Assembly (NCBI GenBank): GCA_024509875.1
Contig: JAMPIV010006391.1
Location: forward strand, 620,001 to 684,000
DNA length: 64,000 bases
Source of the DNA: Oreohelix idahoensis
Taxonomy: Eukaryota > Mollusca > Gastropoda > Stylommatophora > Oreohelicidae
Direction of reading: 5' to 3'
Below the pieces are notes generated by a model. The model made no database searches. It had not been told where the DNA came from and saw nothing but the letters and a program-made list of their open reading frames with translations. A program made the translations under genes and the position numbers. This document shows positions 12,387-22,592 of this stretch, in pieces; the first letter of the stretch is position 1; every line of letters starts with the position of its first letter.

Positions 12387-12564
12387 CATTGTTTGTGCCA
12401 GATATTGGCATTGTCTGATCTTGTTTTGTTTTCAGGTGATATACTATTGAAACATTCATTTTACGACTTTAATTGCATTTTTTGAAAGATTTGATTACAT
12501 TTTGTCTAAACTGTTTAGATATATCTGTTTTCATTTCATGTCATTTGGTACTACAATTTCTATT

Positions 12565-12774
12565 TCTACCCTTAGAATTACGGAGAAAGGAGTTAAGACA
12601 AAATTACATGAACAGTTATGTTAGATAAGTCTCACCCAGCACATACAGCTTTTACCAGATGCCAACTAACAACTCAGGCCAATCCAATGAATACCACTAG
12701 ACTCCCTACAGGATGGAAGTGTATGGAGGAGATTGTCCATTTGGGTACTTTAATTACATGAATTAATAACAGTT
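12565..12774 (+). repeat. 210-bp near-identical copy of LINE segment 3442-3651
   Basis: The 210 bases match 3442-3651 with one visible mismatch (G/A). The native setting is the LINE at 2880-4720, where the segment joins RT to RNase H. Here it sits between RNase H and the polypurine tract of Gmr1-like copy 1. A diverged relative is at 57130-57280. Confidence 0.9.
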
Positions 12775-12795
12775 CCGCTCGGGAACAGGGGGCAA

Positions 12796-13226
12796 TGTTG
12801 GGAGTTAGAAAATGCAGTTAGTTTGAATGCCCAGAACACCACTTCGCTACCAAATCATCTAGACACTCAATGTCACGTGATGAGGCTAGCAGGGAAAGGA
12901 TTGCTAACGAAGCGTGTGCAAAAAGAGAGAGAGTTTAGCAGTAAATGGGGTGGAGAAAAAGGCGGCATTCAGTGACCAGCCGTTTTGGCTGTTGAGATGT
13001 GTATTTGGGTGTATGTGTATGGCCCATAAGATATATTCATGTGTACAAAATCGTGTGTATTGAAAATATACAACTGTATTCCATATTTCATGATTGAAAG
13101 GATTGTTTCATACCTATGAGTGACTTATTATTATTGATCTTGGTTGTGTACGAACTGCCTGACCACATCAATGGGTCTATTGTAACGTTCTTCATGTGTA
13201 ATAAAGTTTATGACCGTCAAGTGGCA
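12796..13226 (+). repeat. 3' LTR of Gmr1-like copy 1
   Basis: It begins TGTTGGGAGTTAG directly after a polypurine tract (GGAACAGGGGGCAA, ending 12795). It includes CTTCGCTACCAAATCATCTA, which also occurs, slightly changed, at 5283-5302 as the 5' LTR remnant. AATAAA is at 13200-13205. The exact end (GTGGCA, 13226) is a guess. Confidence 0.6.
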
Positions 13227-13487
13227 GTTATTACTTTCTTTAAAGAAAGCGGTGCGTGAGCGAAAGAAAATTAATATTTGTCTGCAAGGCACGTAAAGAA
13301 AGAACCCTGGACATTAACTTTACATGAATATTGTATGTAAACAACATACACTTGCAAAACCCTATCACGAAACAAAAAAGGGCCTTCAACAGTACACATC
13401 TGAAAATGTAAACACCTTGTACAGATTATGGATAAACCATAGGATGTGGCATGTATGCAGTTGTTCATATTATTTGGAATTTAAAAC

Positions 13488-13531
13488 AATATACATCCTA
13501 ATTATAACCCATCAGGGGTTAAACGGGATAT
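13488..13531 (-). repeat. 46-bp dispersed module, copy 1
   Basis: Matches the module consensus seen also at 21218, 21351, 40496, 49850 and 51261. Its core is TAATTATAACCCA followed by GGG-TT-AACGGGATA. The flank TAAATTCCAAATAATATGAA on the minus strand is shared with the 21218 copy. Confidence 0.65.
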
Positions 13532-13615
13532 TTTTCTTTATTAATAAAAAAAAATAATGTTATTTACTCCATTCTCAAATTGCATTAACAGCTCAGAACA
13601 AATTATTTTGAATTT

Positions 13616-13621
13616 TTTATT
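13616..13621 (-). promoter_or_regulatory. poly(A) signal of the caspase gene
   Basis: AATAAA on the minus strand begins 11 bases after the TGA stop (13633-13635). Such a short 3' UTR is unusual but supports a real gene end here. Confidence 0.6.
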
Positions 13622-13632
13622 GTGTGCACTTG

Positions 13633-13898
13633 TCAACTGCCCCAAACGTTATGTGACGTGGAAAGTCTCTTGGGAACCAAATAAACATCTTTACAAAGCA
13701 TTGAATAAATGACTGGCATTTGCTTTTTGTTGTTACAACGTGGATCTGAACTGTTGGAGATGTAGTTGTAAGCAACCTTTCCAGTGACTCGAGTCAACTC
13801 TTGCATCAAAGTTCTGCTGCCATCAGATTTATTCAAGACCTCAGCTAGGCATTTGACAAACCACGAACCTTCATTAGGGCGACGGAAAGCAAAGTAAC
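13633..13898 (-). CDS. caspase exon 5: small (p10) subunit, C-terminal part
   Basis: This exon has 2 bases, 87 codons and a TGA. The acceptor is ...CACATAG|GT. It completes the Gly codon left by exon 4 and reads GYFAFRRPNEGSWFVKCLAE, the p10 substrate-pocket loop (compare the SWR-x-GSWF motif of caspases; Arg and GSWF are kept). Next come TRVTGKVAYNYIS and KKQMPVIYSMLCKDVYLV, equivalent to the last strand and helix of p10, then a ~10-residue tail. No frame damage. The length fits the family. A neighbouring intron of 3.2 kb carries many repeats, so the exon is isolated but clean. I am confident of the family. Confidence 0.92.
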
Positions 13899-14316
13899 CT
13901 ATGTGCAGAAACAAATATTTAAAAATTAGCCCACAAAGTGAGAAAAAGACAAGTAGCTACTAAGCTTGCTTTATTTGCTTTGTAATAACAACGTATATGT
14001 ATGTGTCTCAAAACGTAGAGAGATTTGACTGCGGCCTTCTCTGATATTATTTAACAAAGACAAAAATATAAAAATACTGAGTAATTTATATGTTTGTGAG
14101 TTGTGCTATTAAACAATAAATCCATGCTAAATGTGGTTTAAAACCAACATGAAAAAGCACGCACTGCCGCAATGGAATAATCATCATCAAATACCATAAT
14201 TCCCGCCGTAAGTACTTGGTCGGTCGGTCGGTCAGTCACATTTTACACACCGTCATTTGCGCACTTTTCTATTTTCGCGAGAGTACATATGAGGGGAAAC
14301 AATACAATTATTGTCT

Positions 14317-14361
14317 AACTTTCAACCACAGTTGCACCCCGTTAGCTGTGGTTGAAAGTTA
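14317..14361. repeat. 16-bp hairpin in caspase intron 4
   Basis: TAACTTTCAACCACAG and its exact reverse complement, CTGTGGTTGAAAGTTA (14346-14361), are separated by 14 bases. Further short inverted pairs (AATGCAC / GTGCATT, ATTGTCT / AGACAAT) surround it between about 14300 and 14415. It may be a small foldback MITE. Confidence 0.55.
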
Positions 14362-15284
14362 ATGCACTCCCTCGAAAGTGTGACGGTGTGCATTAAATCA
14401 ACAGACAATCAAGATACTTTTCTGTGCAGTTTCATTCGGGAAACTGATTTAACTCATCATTTTTCTTAAAAATAACCTTAAATTGTAAGTTTCTGATTGA
14501 TTCTTCAAGACAAAATTTTAATTTAAAGTATTGCAGACGTATTATTATGGATCAAAATGATAAGATGGCTAGAAGGAAGAGACGATCGCGTCATTCACTG
14601 CGAGCAAGCGAGACTATAGAAGAAGCAGCAATGTAATACGTGTAACAGAAACAACACACTATAATTAAAAACCTGCCAATTTTGGCGGGTTGTTGCTAGT
14701 TACAAATATTTCTTGAGCCTACAGAATTATTTAGTAGCAAGAACAATTATAGTAAAATTAACAGGTTCAAATCATAAGCATGGTAGAACACATTTTTTTT
14801 AATCATTTCATTACCTCAGCAGGACATTAAAAATCTTTGTCGTGATTTTAAAGCTGATCACTTACAATGGTCAGTTTTGATACGAAAGTTTCAACGTAGG
14901 TTTTAAAAAAGGAATTTGTTTTTCTTTGAAAATTAATACAGCGGTCTGTTATATTCTTGTTGATTTAAAGACAGTACCGGTACTTGATAAAAATGTTGGT
15001 AATCTTTACAGGTGCATGTCTGTGCTTGTCTTAGCCCCACTACCTGGCTATCTTTCTTTGTCTGTCATTATATCACATTGTTCAGAAAACGTCTTTATCT
15101 TTCTAAATGCCTCTAACACAACCTCCAGTAAATTAAAAGGTCCGATTAATCAGATTAATCAAATAATATTGGGATGTTCCAGAAACTATAGAAGCAGGGA
15201 ATGATGCAAACTAGGAAGTGGAAAAAATAAATCAGAGCTCTACACATTAATATGAAAACTCATAGCGTGTTGGTTATCTTCAGT

Positions 15285-15478
15285 TGAGGTGGGATTCTTT
15301 TTTATACCGCAAACGGCTCCAGGGTCGACCCAGCCTTATAAATTTGGTACCATAGCAACTCTGGGAGGGTAAAAGGCAACCAGCGTGATGCTGACCACAC
15401 AACCCTAGTGTGCCATATGGCCAAGAAAATATGGCCCTAACACCATATTCCCAATATGCCTCAATGGGCATATAACAG
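15285..15478 (-). repeat. dispersed ~190-bp repeat, copy 1
   Basis: The reverse complement closely matches 57970-58150. Shared blocks include GGGAATATGGTGTTAGG, CCATATTTTCTTG, CCCAGAGTTGCT and GGCTGGGTCGACCC. It lies in caspase intron 4. The class is unknown, possibly SINE- or LINE-derived. Confidence 0.75.
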
Positions 15479-16054
15479 GATCCCTGTTGGTTGTCCTAGT
15501 ATATGTACTATTATATACTGTTTGTTTGTTTTTTCTTTGCTTGTTGCTCTTTGTAAACTGTAATAAATATAACATTGACTTATGTACAATGCTAGTTGAG
15601 ACTTTAAATGTGGGGTCTGTTCACTGTGATTAAGGCTACTGAGAGTTTAAACGCAGGTTCTGTTCAGTGTTATTACAAATATTATAAGGTCTGCCATTCT
15701 TTTAGATAATGAGGACATACAAATTTCAGTAAAAATGTTATTATTAATATTTCGTACCAATATGACTTTATGTAACAAGTTCACATGTGTGTTTTGTACG
15801 AACATAAAATCTGGTAATAACCATGTATAATTATTGTGCCAAACACTTGTTTTGTGTCACTAGTCACGTCAGACACAAGAACATTTTTCATTTTAAGATT
15901 CTCCAGCACTTACAATTTAATGAACTATCTTCCAACTTTAGATTTCAGAATCATAGTCTCAGTAAATCGGTCCTTGAGTATAAAAATTTAATTAAAAATT
16001 TTGAATTCCCTGTTGTATGTTTTTTTTTGCTCCATCTTTAGTCTCAAACGTGTG

Positions 16055-16449
16055 CAGGGTGTCCAAAAAATATTGTACCCTTTTCAAAAAATTTATTCTC
16101 GGCCTCATGGTGTGGTACGAGAATGATTTCTATCACAAAAGTAAGATAATCTGCAAGTTTTTAAACATACCTTACAAGACTAAAAAAGAACGTACCTATT
16201 TCATTTTTTTTTTTCACCTACTTGACCAGTGTGTTGAGAGACATGTAACAATTACCGGTTGCAACTCAACTGCGAAAGTTTCACTTGAAATACCCGCTGA
16301 GCGCATGCGCACTTTTTTGTATCTTTGTAAGGTATGCTTAAAAACTTGCAGAGATTATCTTACTTTTGTGATAGAAAACATCCTCGTACCACGTCACGGG
16401 GCCGAGAATAAAGTTTTTGAAAAGGGTACAATCTTTTATGGACACCCTG
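16055..16449. mobile_element. long-arm foldback MITE
   Basis: Two inverted arms of about 140 bp (16055-16196 and 16309-16449) start and end CAGGGTGTCCA / TGGACACCCTG and are roughly 85-90% alike. The loop is about 110 bp. This is the structure of a non-autonomous DNA transposon. No clear target-site duplication is visible (TG on the left, TA on the right). It lies in caspase intron 4, beside the (TA)n tract. Confidence 0.8.
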
Positions 16450-16503
16450 TATATATATATATTTTTATCCTGTTCGTCAGTTGATGTTAATATCTTTCTA
16501 CTT

Positions 16504-16910
<407 letters not shown>

Positions 16911-17060
16911 TATATAAAGTAGAAAGATATTAACATCAACTGACGAACAGGATAAAAATCTATCAAAATACACCACCAAGACAAGAGACAGAAGACATAG
17001 GAGATCCCTTGCAGCCGAGCTTTGATATGAAGATGACAGCTGTTGATGATGATAAGCAAA
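16911..17060 (+). mobile_element. RTE-C LINE 3' end fragment
   Basis: Matches 40055-40182, the end of the RTE-C LINE: CACCACCAAGACAAGAGACA is shared, followed by the ORF end and a GATGATGAT tail. It is diverged and non-coding now. Confidence 0.75.
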
Positions 17061-17129
17061 TCATGTTGTTAAATGTTAAATATTTAGGACATGCAACACA
17101 AGGGTCATCAATAGCACATCGCGTAATAC

Positions 17130-17251
17130 CTGGTGGTGTGGCGTACATTACTAGGAAATCTTCGTAACAAGGGGCAGGGACAATCACTGGTTCCACTGAG
17201 GCACCCTGTCCCTGAATTACTTGCCTTCCTCCTCTAGTTTCATTAGTAAAT
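17130..17251 (-). CDS. caspase exon 4: linker end and start of p10
   Basis: This exon is 122 bp, with acceptor ...GTTTTCAG|A and donor CCACCAG|GTATT. It reads one base, 40 codons and one base. The sequence FTNETRGGRQVIQGQGASVE is linker-like. PCYEDFLVMYATPPG follows, corresponding to the p10 strand written ADFLxAYSTxPG in caspase-3-type enzymes. The last base joins exon 5 to make the Gly before YFAF. Its phase on both sides agrees with the neighbouring exons, which argues strongly against chance. The Asp cleaved to free p10 is not obvious here; candidate sites lie in exon 3. Confidence 0.9.
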
Positions 17252-17619
17252 CTGAAAACAGACAAAATGTCATGCATTCATATCTGACCATTCACTTGCT
17301 TTTTTGTGTGTGTGTTCAATACATTTAAAGGGGTTATTCGACTTGCGACGGAGTCGACTGAACGGAACCCCATTGTAAGCTGAGGACTACCTAAAATTTT
17401 CTAAGCTGCTGTCGTAATCTTGGTGATGAACAGCTTGGATTTGTAGAAGGCAAAGGCATAAAAAAACACCCTCTTCGCTGTTAACAAAAACAGCACATCT
17501 GTCTATTTCCTGGGGTTTCTGATGAGACATAGAAAGAATAAGACTGCTGCTCTATCAGGCATGTCATAAAAGATGACTAGCATGAAGTTGTAAATGGAAC
17601 TGGCAACTCGTCATATAAA

Positions 17620-17725
17620 ACAGTCTGCTACAGAAACCACTGCTGTAGAAGCATGTGATCTGATGCAGACTTCTTGCAAAGGTGCTAGCTGTAGTGGTGG
17701 CTCCGTGCTCCATAAGGAGCGGGAA
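17620..17725 (+). repeat. LINE 3'-UTR-like repeat, copy 1
   Basis: Similar to the reverse complement of 46183-46300 (CAGAAACCACT, AAGCATGTGA, TGGTGGCTCC). The other copy ends in an (ATG)n-type tail, suggesting the 3' end of a LINE. Confidence 0.5.
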
Positions 17726-17902
17726 AGGAGTTGATTGAAAATAATAAACAGAAAGAGCTATCAATGTAAAAACAGAACAAAGCTTGCGTATTACAGACTA
17801 CATAAAAGCATTTGGCAAGTTGAGACTGTACAGTGTACAGTGAGAATATAATGAGATATAGAGAATCTGCCAGTAACATCTGTTGGTGGACATAATATAA
17901 CA

Positions 17903-19185
17903 ATATGCAATATGCTGATCACACACTCTTAATAGCAAAAAATGAACAAAAACTTCAGGAAATTATTATTTCTAACTGACAACAGTACTTTTATCTGGTG
18001 GATTTATAAAGCACTTGACACACAAACAGACGTGTTAGACACAAGAGAACCATACACGAGTAACAGGTGCACTTAAATTAAGGGAGACATGTTCAATTCA
18101 CTCTCCCTTTATTACTGACATCACATAGCCAAAATATGGCGTGAGAGAACATTATACAACAGCTACTATGAAAATGACACTGCGCCTTACATCAGGCAAT
18201 GTACAAGTTGTGCCCCATGGCACAAATCACCACCGCTCGCAAACTCAAGCATGGAAGAATCATCGTACTTACAAGATATCATATCTTTGTGAGATTATAA
18301 TGAAAATAGGAATAACAACTCTTGGAAAAAGTCGCTGCTTAGCACCACGGATACAACACACCCTCTATTGAAAACCAAACACTAGCCATAAAAACTAAAT
18401 AGCAAAAGTCTGTCCTGCAGGCCATGTGATAAGGTCCTCAGACTGGCTGGAAAAATCGACCCACCCAGAAAGCTGACGTGCTGGAGAATCCTCAAGCTTC
18501 TCCCACTTCAGCCCCAGTGTACACCGTGATTACATGAAACTATGTGACTTGCTTTCACGAGGTCTAATCACAGTTCACCATGGTAAACAGTGTCTTGCCC
18601 CTATCAGAGCATCTCAGTCACAGCAGCTGTAAAACATACTGTGACGCTAATGATATTGACAGAAAGTAATAATAAAAGCCTCAGCCTAAATAGCAAAAAG
18701 ACAGAAGCAAAAGTCATCTTGCATTCTGGAGAAATCAGAAACAGATTTCTCTAGAATGCACCATCAGAGTAAATGAGGCAGTTTTGAAACAAGTCCATAG
18801 ATTCATATACCTGGGCAAAGTAATATCATCCAATGGGAGATGGATCTCAGAGATAAAAAGTATAATAGCCTAATCAAAAGTTTTACATTTTTTTAAAAAT
18901 ACCATTATAAGCAAGAAATCTTTTTAGGTTGGCGTAAGAAAGAGCAAAGTTCTTCGAAGTTACGAAAAGCAAATCCTGTCATAGGGAGGCAGATTATAGA
19001 CATTCATTTAGCAAACACGAAAATCCCAGGAGGCCATCACAGAGGTTTGTTTTACACAAGAATGTTAGGACACCATGACAACAGGCAAAATTAATCGGAT
19101 CAGGAAAAACAGGATGACAAAAGAGAAAAGAAACTGAACAGTTCAATAACATATGGGAGAAATCCAATAGCATAACTGATAACTA
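17903..19185 (+). mobile_element. degenerate RTE-like LINE relic in caspase intron 3
   Basis: QYADHTLLIAKNEQKLQEII at 17903-17965 matches RT motif C of RTE-C (YADDTVLLAESEQELQELV), with the second catalytic Asp changed to His. From about 18660 the thumb region resumes (SLNSKKTEAKVIL, VLKQVHRFIYLGKVISSNGR) and decays by 19185. About 680 bp in between match neither; I could not identify that insertion. Confidence 0.6.
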
Positions 19186-19292
19186 GCAATATAGATAGAT
19201 ATGAGGTTGTCAAGAAAAATGTCTGCCTTGGCCGGCTGGCATGTTAATTTAAGAAGAAAAATAAATGCAAATGTCTTACTAAAAAGTTCTAC

Positions 19293-19501
19293 CTGGACAT
19301 GGAAGTATTATTCATTGTTGCTTGGAGCTTGATTGTATGCAGCGGAGTACTTGGAAGTTTTGATTTCACTGCATGATGGTATAGGACATTCACAGGAATG
19401 GCATCTGCACAATCATTGTTCACTGGGATAGCATCGGGAACGTCATAATTTTTTACAGAATCTATGTCCAGCCCATCATCTGATTTATGCCCACGGCATG
19501 C
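19293..19501 (-). CDS. caspase exon 3: ACRG catalytic site and long linker
   Basis: This exon is 209 bp, with acceptor TTAATTAG|GC and donor TCCAG|GTAGAA. It begins ACRGHKSDDGLDIDS, so the catalytic pentapeptide QACRG is split Q|ACRG by the intron. The nucleophile Cys is residue 2 of this exon. The rest is linker: KNYDVPDAIPVNNDCADAIP holds a duplicated DAIPVN unit with several Asp residues that could be processing sites. HHAVKSKLPSTPLHTIKLQA follows. About 100 residues separate the catalytic Cys from the p10 strand in exon 4, against roughly 25-30 in caspase-3. It ends in two bases that join exon 4 as Arg. Confidence 0.92.
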
Positions 19502-20338
19502 CTAATTAAGCAGTTAAAATAGAAATAAAGTATCCCACATTTGTCTATTATTCTTTATTTAATAATAAAATATTATGTGTGCTAAAATAATGGGGGAGAT
19601 AAAAGTGGGGGAAATAAAATATAAAAGCATGGAATGATCACACATGGCATATAATTAAACTAGAATATATCATGTGAGTTTTAAATATCTAATTTTTATT
19701 CTCTGTCAACAGTACTTGCAACAGCATATCTGCTAAAATAAAACATATGACTACTCTTAGATATCCTGGCATAAAAAATATGACTATACATTTTTTGAAA
19801 ACAGATCTTTCTGTCACAAGTCAGGTCAAATGTGATTCTTTCAGTGAAGGTTGGCTGTAAATAAATTATTTTTATTTTCGTTCTCTTGACTTAATGGTTC
19901 ACTCCAACAGTACTTTTTATCCATCTCCGGGTGCTTCCTTCATACATATGTCACTTTTGTCCTGTTCCTAATTTACCTTCAACAGTCTCTCATTGTGGTG
20001 CTCACAACATGGTATGTCTTCTGATGTATCCAAATATTTTAATTATCAATTTTTTTTATCTCTCAAAATGCATCTTTTTCTTTTCCCAATTTTCTTTTCA
20101 ACAAAAACTTAATGTTCCTGTTCCCAAAAAATATGTCCCCAAAAATTTTCAGTAACAGATATGTTGAGCAACAGGTACAGAGATATCAAGAAAGCAATGA
20201 CCTGTAGAAGTCATATAAAGACAAGAAGCCTAACATTCAGTGGGGCCACCAGACTTGGTGAAGAATGAAACTGAATCCTTCAGCAATGTTAACAGGATGA
20301 AATAGAAGGAAAAAATAAGCAGACGGCAGAATACTAAC

Positions 20339-20538
20339 TTGTATGAAGAATAGTCTTGGCTTTCCTGTCAAAGTTGGACATGCTTTGTTAGTAAACAACC
20401 CCACGATATCTCTGGTTTTCACTGGGTCATCAATGGTGAAAATAACATCCTCTATTACTCTGTTGTATTTTGACGTATCGCCATGAGAAGATACAGCAAG
20501 AACAAAGCAGTCACAATCACTGTGATCCATCCTTGAAA
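20339..20538 (-). CDS. caspase exon 2: catalytic His region
   Basis: This exon is 200 bp, with acceptor TTGTATTTCAG|TT and donor ATACAA|GTTAGT. It reads VSRMDHSDCDCFVLAVSSHG, where SHG carries the catalytic His. VGLFTNKACPTLTGKPRLFF then IQ follows, the strand that runs into the active-site Cys. In caspase-3 the same block is DVSKEDHS...SHGEEG...GKPKLFIIQ. It ends exactly after Gln in phase 0, and exon 3 supplies ACRG. The first codon (Val) is completed by the last base of exon 1. The frame stays open past the donor for about 30 codons, but the splice signals, family alignment and phase all fix the exon end. Confidence 0.93.
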
Positions 20539-20597
20539 CTGAAATACAATAGTTATCCATTTCAATTTGTATATAAACTGGTATTATTACATACAAC

Positions 20598-21082
20598 CAG
20601 AGCCGGCCTTTGGGCGTTAATGGTAAAAGGGTGCCGGAGCAGGGAACAAAAGAAATTCGACTTTTCTTCAACTGTGATACAATTCGCCCGGGCCAAAACT
20701 TACTTACTTAGTCGTTTCTCTTCTACCAGGAGGTGTAGAAATTAGGAAGAGAGAGTGCCATACTATCCTATCAGCTGTCTTCCTCCTGGCCTGGTTCCAT
20801 TCTAGAACTCGGTCCTTCAGGCGAAAACACACAATGTACTTTTTATAAGGAAACATTAAAGACAAAGTGTGACATTTTAAATATTGTTTTTTTTAATTTT
20901 TTAGTTGTTATCATGTTTTTTATTTTGTAAGTAATAACTATTTAAAACAGATCTGCAATTTTATTCATGAATCGTACTTAATTTTCAAGTAGAAAGTAGC
21001 TTTAGCTGCTAGAAGTGTTGGGGGGAAGGGGAGCACGTCAAGCCACTCACCCCGGGAGCCAATTGTTCAAAGGCCGGCTCTG
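20598..21082. mobile_element. hAT-like MITE in caspase intron 1
   Basis: Terminal inverted repeats are CAGAGCCGGCCTTTG and CAAAGGCCGGCTCTG. CAG-GCCGGCC-type ends are typical of hAT elements. An 8-bp duplication flanks it: CATACAAC (20590-20597) and CATACAAG (21083-21090), one mismatch. No transposase is encoded. An RTE-B fragment (20698-20823) lies inside. Confidence 0.8.
20698..20823 (-). mobile_element. RTE-B 3' end fragment inside the hAT MITE
   Basis: The reverse complement matches the end of the RTE-B LINE (43965-44088), including GGCCTGGTTCCATTCTAG on the plus strand here and the ACTTACTTACTTAGTCGTT tail. About 126 bp, strongly 5'-truncated. Confidence 0.8.
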
Positions 21083-21217
21083 CATACAAGCATACAACCA
21101 TGCCTGCTTTTATCATATACAGTAAACTTTAAATAACCTCATTCCAAAAATTATTTTTTTTTTTAAATTGCTGGCTTTATTTTACCTTTTTCTTTTTAAA
21201 ACTTGATGATGAGACAT

Positions 21218-21397
21218 ATCTCGTTCAACCTATGTTGGGTTATAATTAGGATATATAGTGTTTTAAATTCCAAATAATATGAACTGAGTGGGGTGGGAGG
21301 ATGAGGCGATATTTTTATATCAGAAATCAGAATTATTACCTTGAATTAACAACACTATATATCCTAATTATAACCCATATAGGGATGAACGGGATAC
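21218..21397. repeat. two inverted copies of the 46-bp module
   Basis: 21218-21262 (minus sense) and 21351-21397 (plus sense) are inverted copies of the dispersed module, 88 bp apart. The second ends in an (AAT)n run (21416-21431), which looks like a retroposon tail. It lies immediately downstream of caspase exon 1, in intron 1. Confidence 0.75.
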
Positions 21398-21449
21398 TTT
21401 TTACTTAAAAAAACATAATAATAATAATAATGGAGCAATTAAAACAAAC

Positions 21450-21652
21450 CATCCGTAAGGCTCTCCAACAACTGCGCTTTTCCTTCATTGTGCAAAATGC
21501 GAATCTCAAAACCAAAACGGGAAAATATCTTTTCGAAGTTTTTCTTGTCTATTTCACCGCCGATCCTGACATTTCCTCTGTTGTCTTTCTCGTTGATAAT
21601 GATTACTGCCAGTCCCCGTTTTTGGTTGGTAAATTGATATTGGTGATCCTTT
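21450..21652 (-). CDS. caspase exon 1 (first recovered): start of large subunit
   Basis: This exon is 203 bp, with acceptor ...TTGTTTCAG|AAAGG and donor GGATG|GTTTG. It reads KDHQYQFTNQKRGLAVIIIN, the usual caspase opening (YxM...RGLAlIInN). VRIGGEIDKKNFEKIFSRFG then carries the Arg of the P1-Asp pocket (R-x-G-x-x-x-D pattern). GFEIRILHNEGKAQLLESLT precedes the exon end. It starts with one base of a split codon, so an upstream coding exon exists. None was recognised in 21653-22015, and beyond that lies transposon sequence. Family assignment is firm; the missing prodomain prevents subtype assignment. Confidence 0.92.
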
Positions 21653-21828
21653 CTGAAACAAGATTATATTTAGAATATAAAACTATACAGGTATAAAGTC
21701 AAGAAACAAAGATACGATTACTAAATGTGAACTGACTTGTGTCTCTTATTAATGGGTGTGTGCGTTTGTTTGTTTTTGGGTTGGCCATGCCTCTTTTTAC
21801 AAACTTATTTTTAAAAAAGATAAATGTA

Positions 21829-21900
21829 GCTCCATAGCAGGTACCGCCGAAGGGGAGTGAAGTGTTAGAGACTTCACAATACTAGGTGCAGCTTTTTTAG
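21829..21900 (+). repeat. dispersed short repeat, copy 1
   Basis: CCATAGCAGGTACCGCCGAA and GTTAGAGACTTCAC recur with few changes at 49467-49532, also on the plus strand. Probably part of a SINE; no promoter boxes seen. Confidence 0.6.
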
Positions 21901-22014
21901 GTGGCGTGACCACGTTCTCTTCCTCGCGGCTTTCGCCTTCCCTAACTCAAGAGTTAACTCAATTAAGATTAAGCACATAAAAAAAGATTATATGAGAGTT
22001 GTGTACTTTTGAAT

Positions 22015-22462
22015 AGCGCGGAGTGATGGAGAGTAACAGAAAAGGAAATGACCAAATTATCCTTATTCCACACAACCTGCGTAAGGAAAATTGTTGTGGC
22101 GGAATACCATCTCCAACCAGGAACTGCTTATATGGTGCAGTCAAATAGGCATGCACACCATCATTGCGGGCAGACGCTGGAACTGGGTTGGCCATGTCCT
22201 CAGAAGGGACCCTGATACCATCACCAGAACTGCTATGCTATGGACCCCAGAAGGACGGCGAAAGAGAGACAGACCAAAGACAACCTGGCGGAGAACAGTG
22301 GAGGCTGAGATGCAAAGCATGAACCAGAGTTGGGGCACGGCACGAAGAATGGCCACCGACCGAGAGAAATGGGGACAGTTTGTTGCAGCCCTAAAAGACG
22401 TCACTAGTCGTGATGGCCACTGTCTGGTTTGTCAATCAGGGGCTAAGGATCCAAGAAAGAGA
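22015..22462 (+). mobile_element. RTE-A-related LINE 3' fragment
   Basis: The plus strand encodes a C-terminus like RTE-A but diverged: ISNQELLIWCSQIGMHTIIA, WNWVGHVLRRDPDTITRTA, DRPKTTWRRTVEAEMQSMNQ and DVTSRDGH. It lacks the GAA tail and ends near GGATCCAAGAAAG, where a reversed SINE begins. There is no start codon of its own. Confidence 0.8.
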
Positions 22463-22464
22463 AC

Positions 22465-22592
22465 TCATGAGCAAAGCCAAGTACCTATTTACAGCTGGGT
22501 AGCATGGAGCATAACGCTACCAGATTGCGATCTCGGAACCCGGTAACTGCCGCGAGAGGCAAGTGTTCTAGCCACTGAGCCAATCGGAGGCT
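22465..22592 (-). mobile_element. tRNA-derived SINE
   Basis: The minus strand opens CCTCCGATTGGCTCAGTGG, with an A-box match (TGGCTCAGTGGC, 11/12 to TRGCNNARYNGG), then a degenerate B box (GGTTCCGAGATC) about 40 bases on. CTACCCAGCTGTAAATAGG follows, a motif common after the tRNA head in invertebrate SINEs. It is truncated at the junction with the LINE fragment. Confidence 0.7.

Larger units (their letters stand above)
5283..13226 (+). mobile_element. Gmr1-like Ty3/gypsy element, copy 1 (decayed)
   Basis: The order is 5' LTR remnant, gag, protease, integrase, reverse transcriptase, RNase H, polypurine tract and 3' LTR. Integrase before RT is the Ty1/copia-like order known among Ty3/gypsy elements in the Gmr1 group. 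Many stops and frameshifts are present. A 2446-bp insertion (9553-11998) splits RT from RNase H, and a 210-bp LINE fragment lies between RNase H and the 3' LTR. The 5' end is damaged: sequence matching the start of the 3' LTR (CTTCGCTACCAA...) at about 5283-5322 runs straight into gag. Confidence 0.85.

Noticed and set aside
14530..14640. 29-codon plus-strand ORF with a basic start (ARRKRRSRHSLRASET), reminiscent of a Helitron or transposase N-terminus
   Set aside because: Too short, no continuation, and it lies inside caspase intron 4. Not enough to call a feature.
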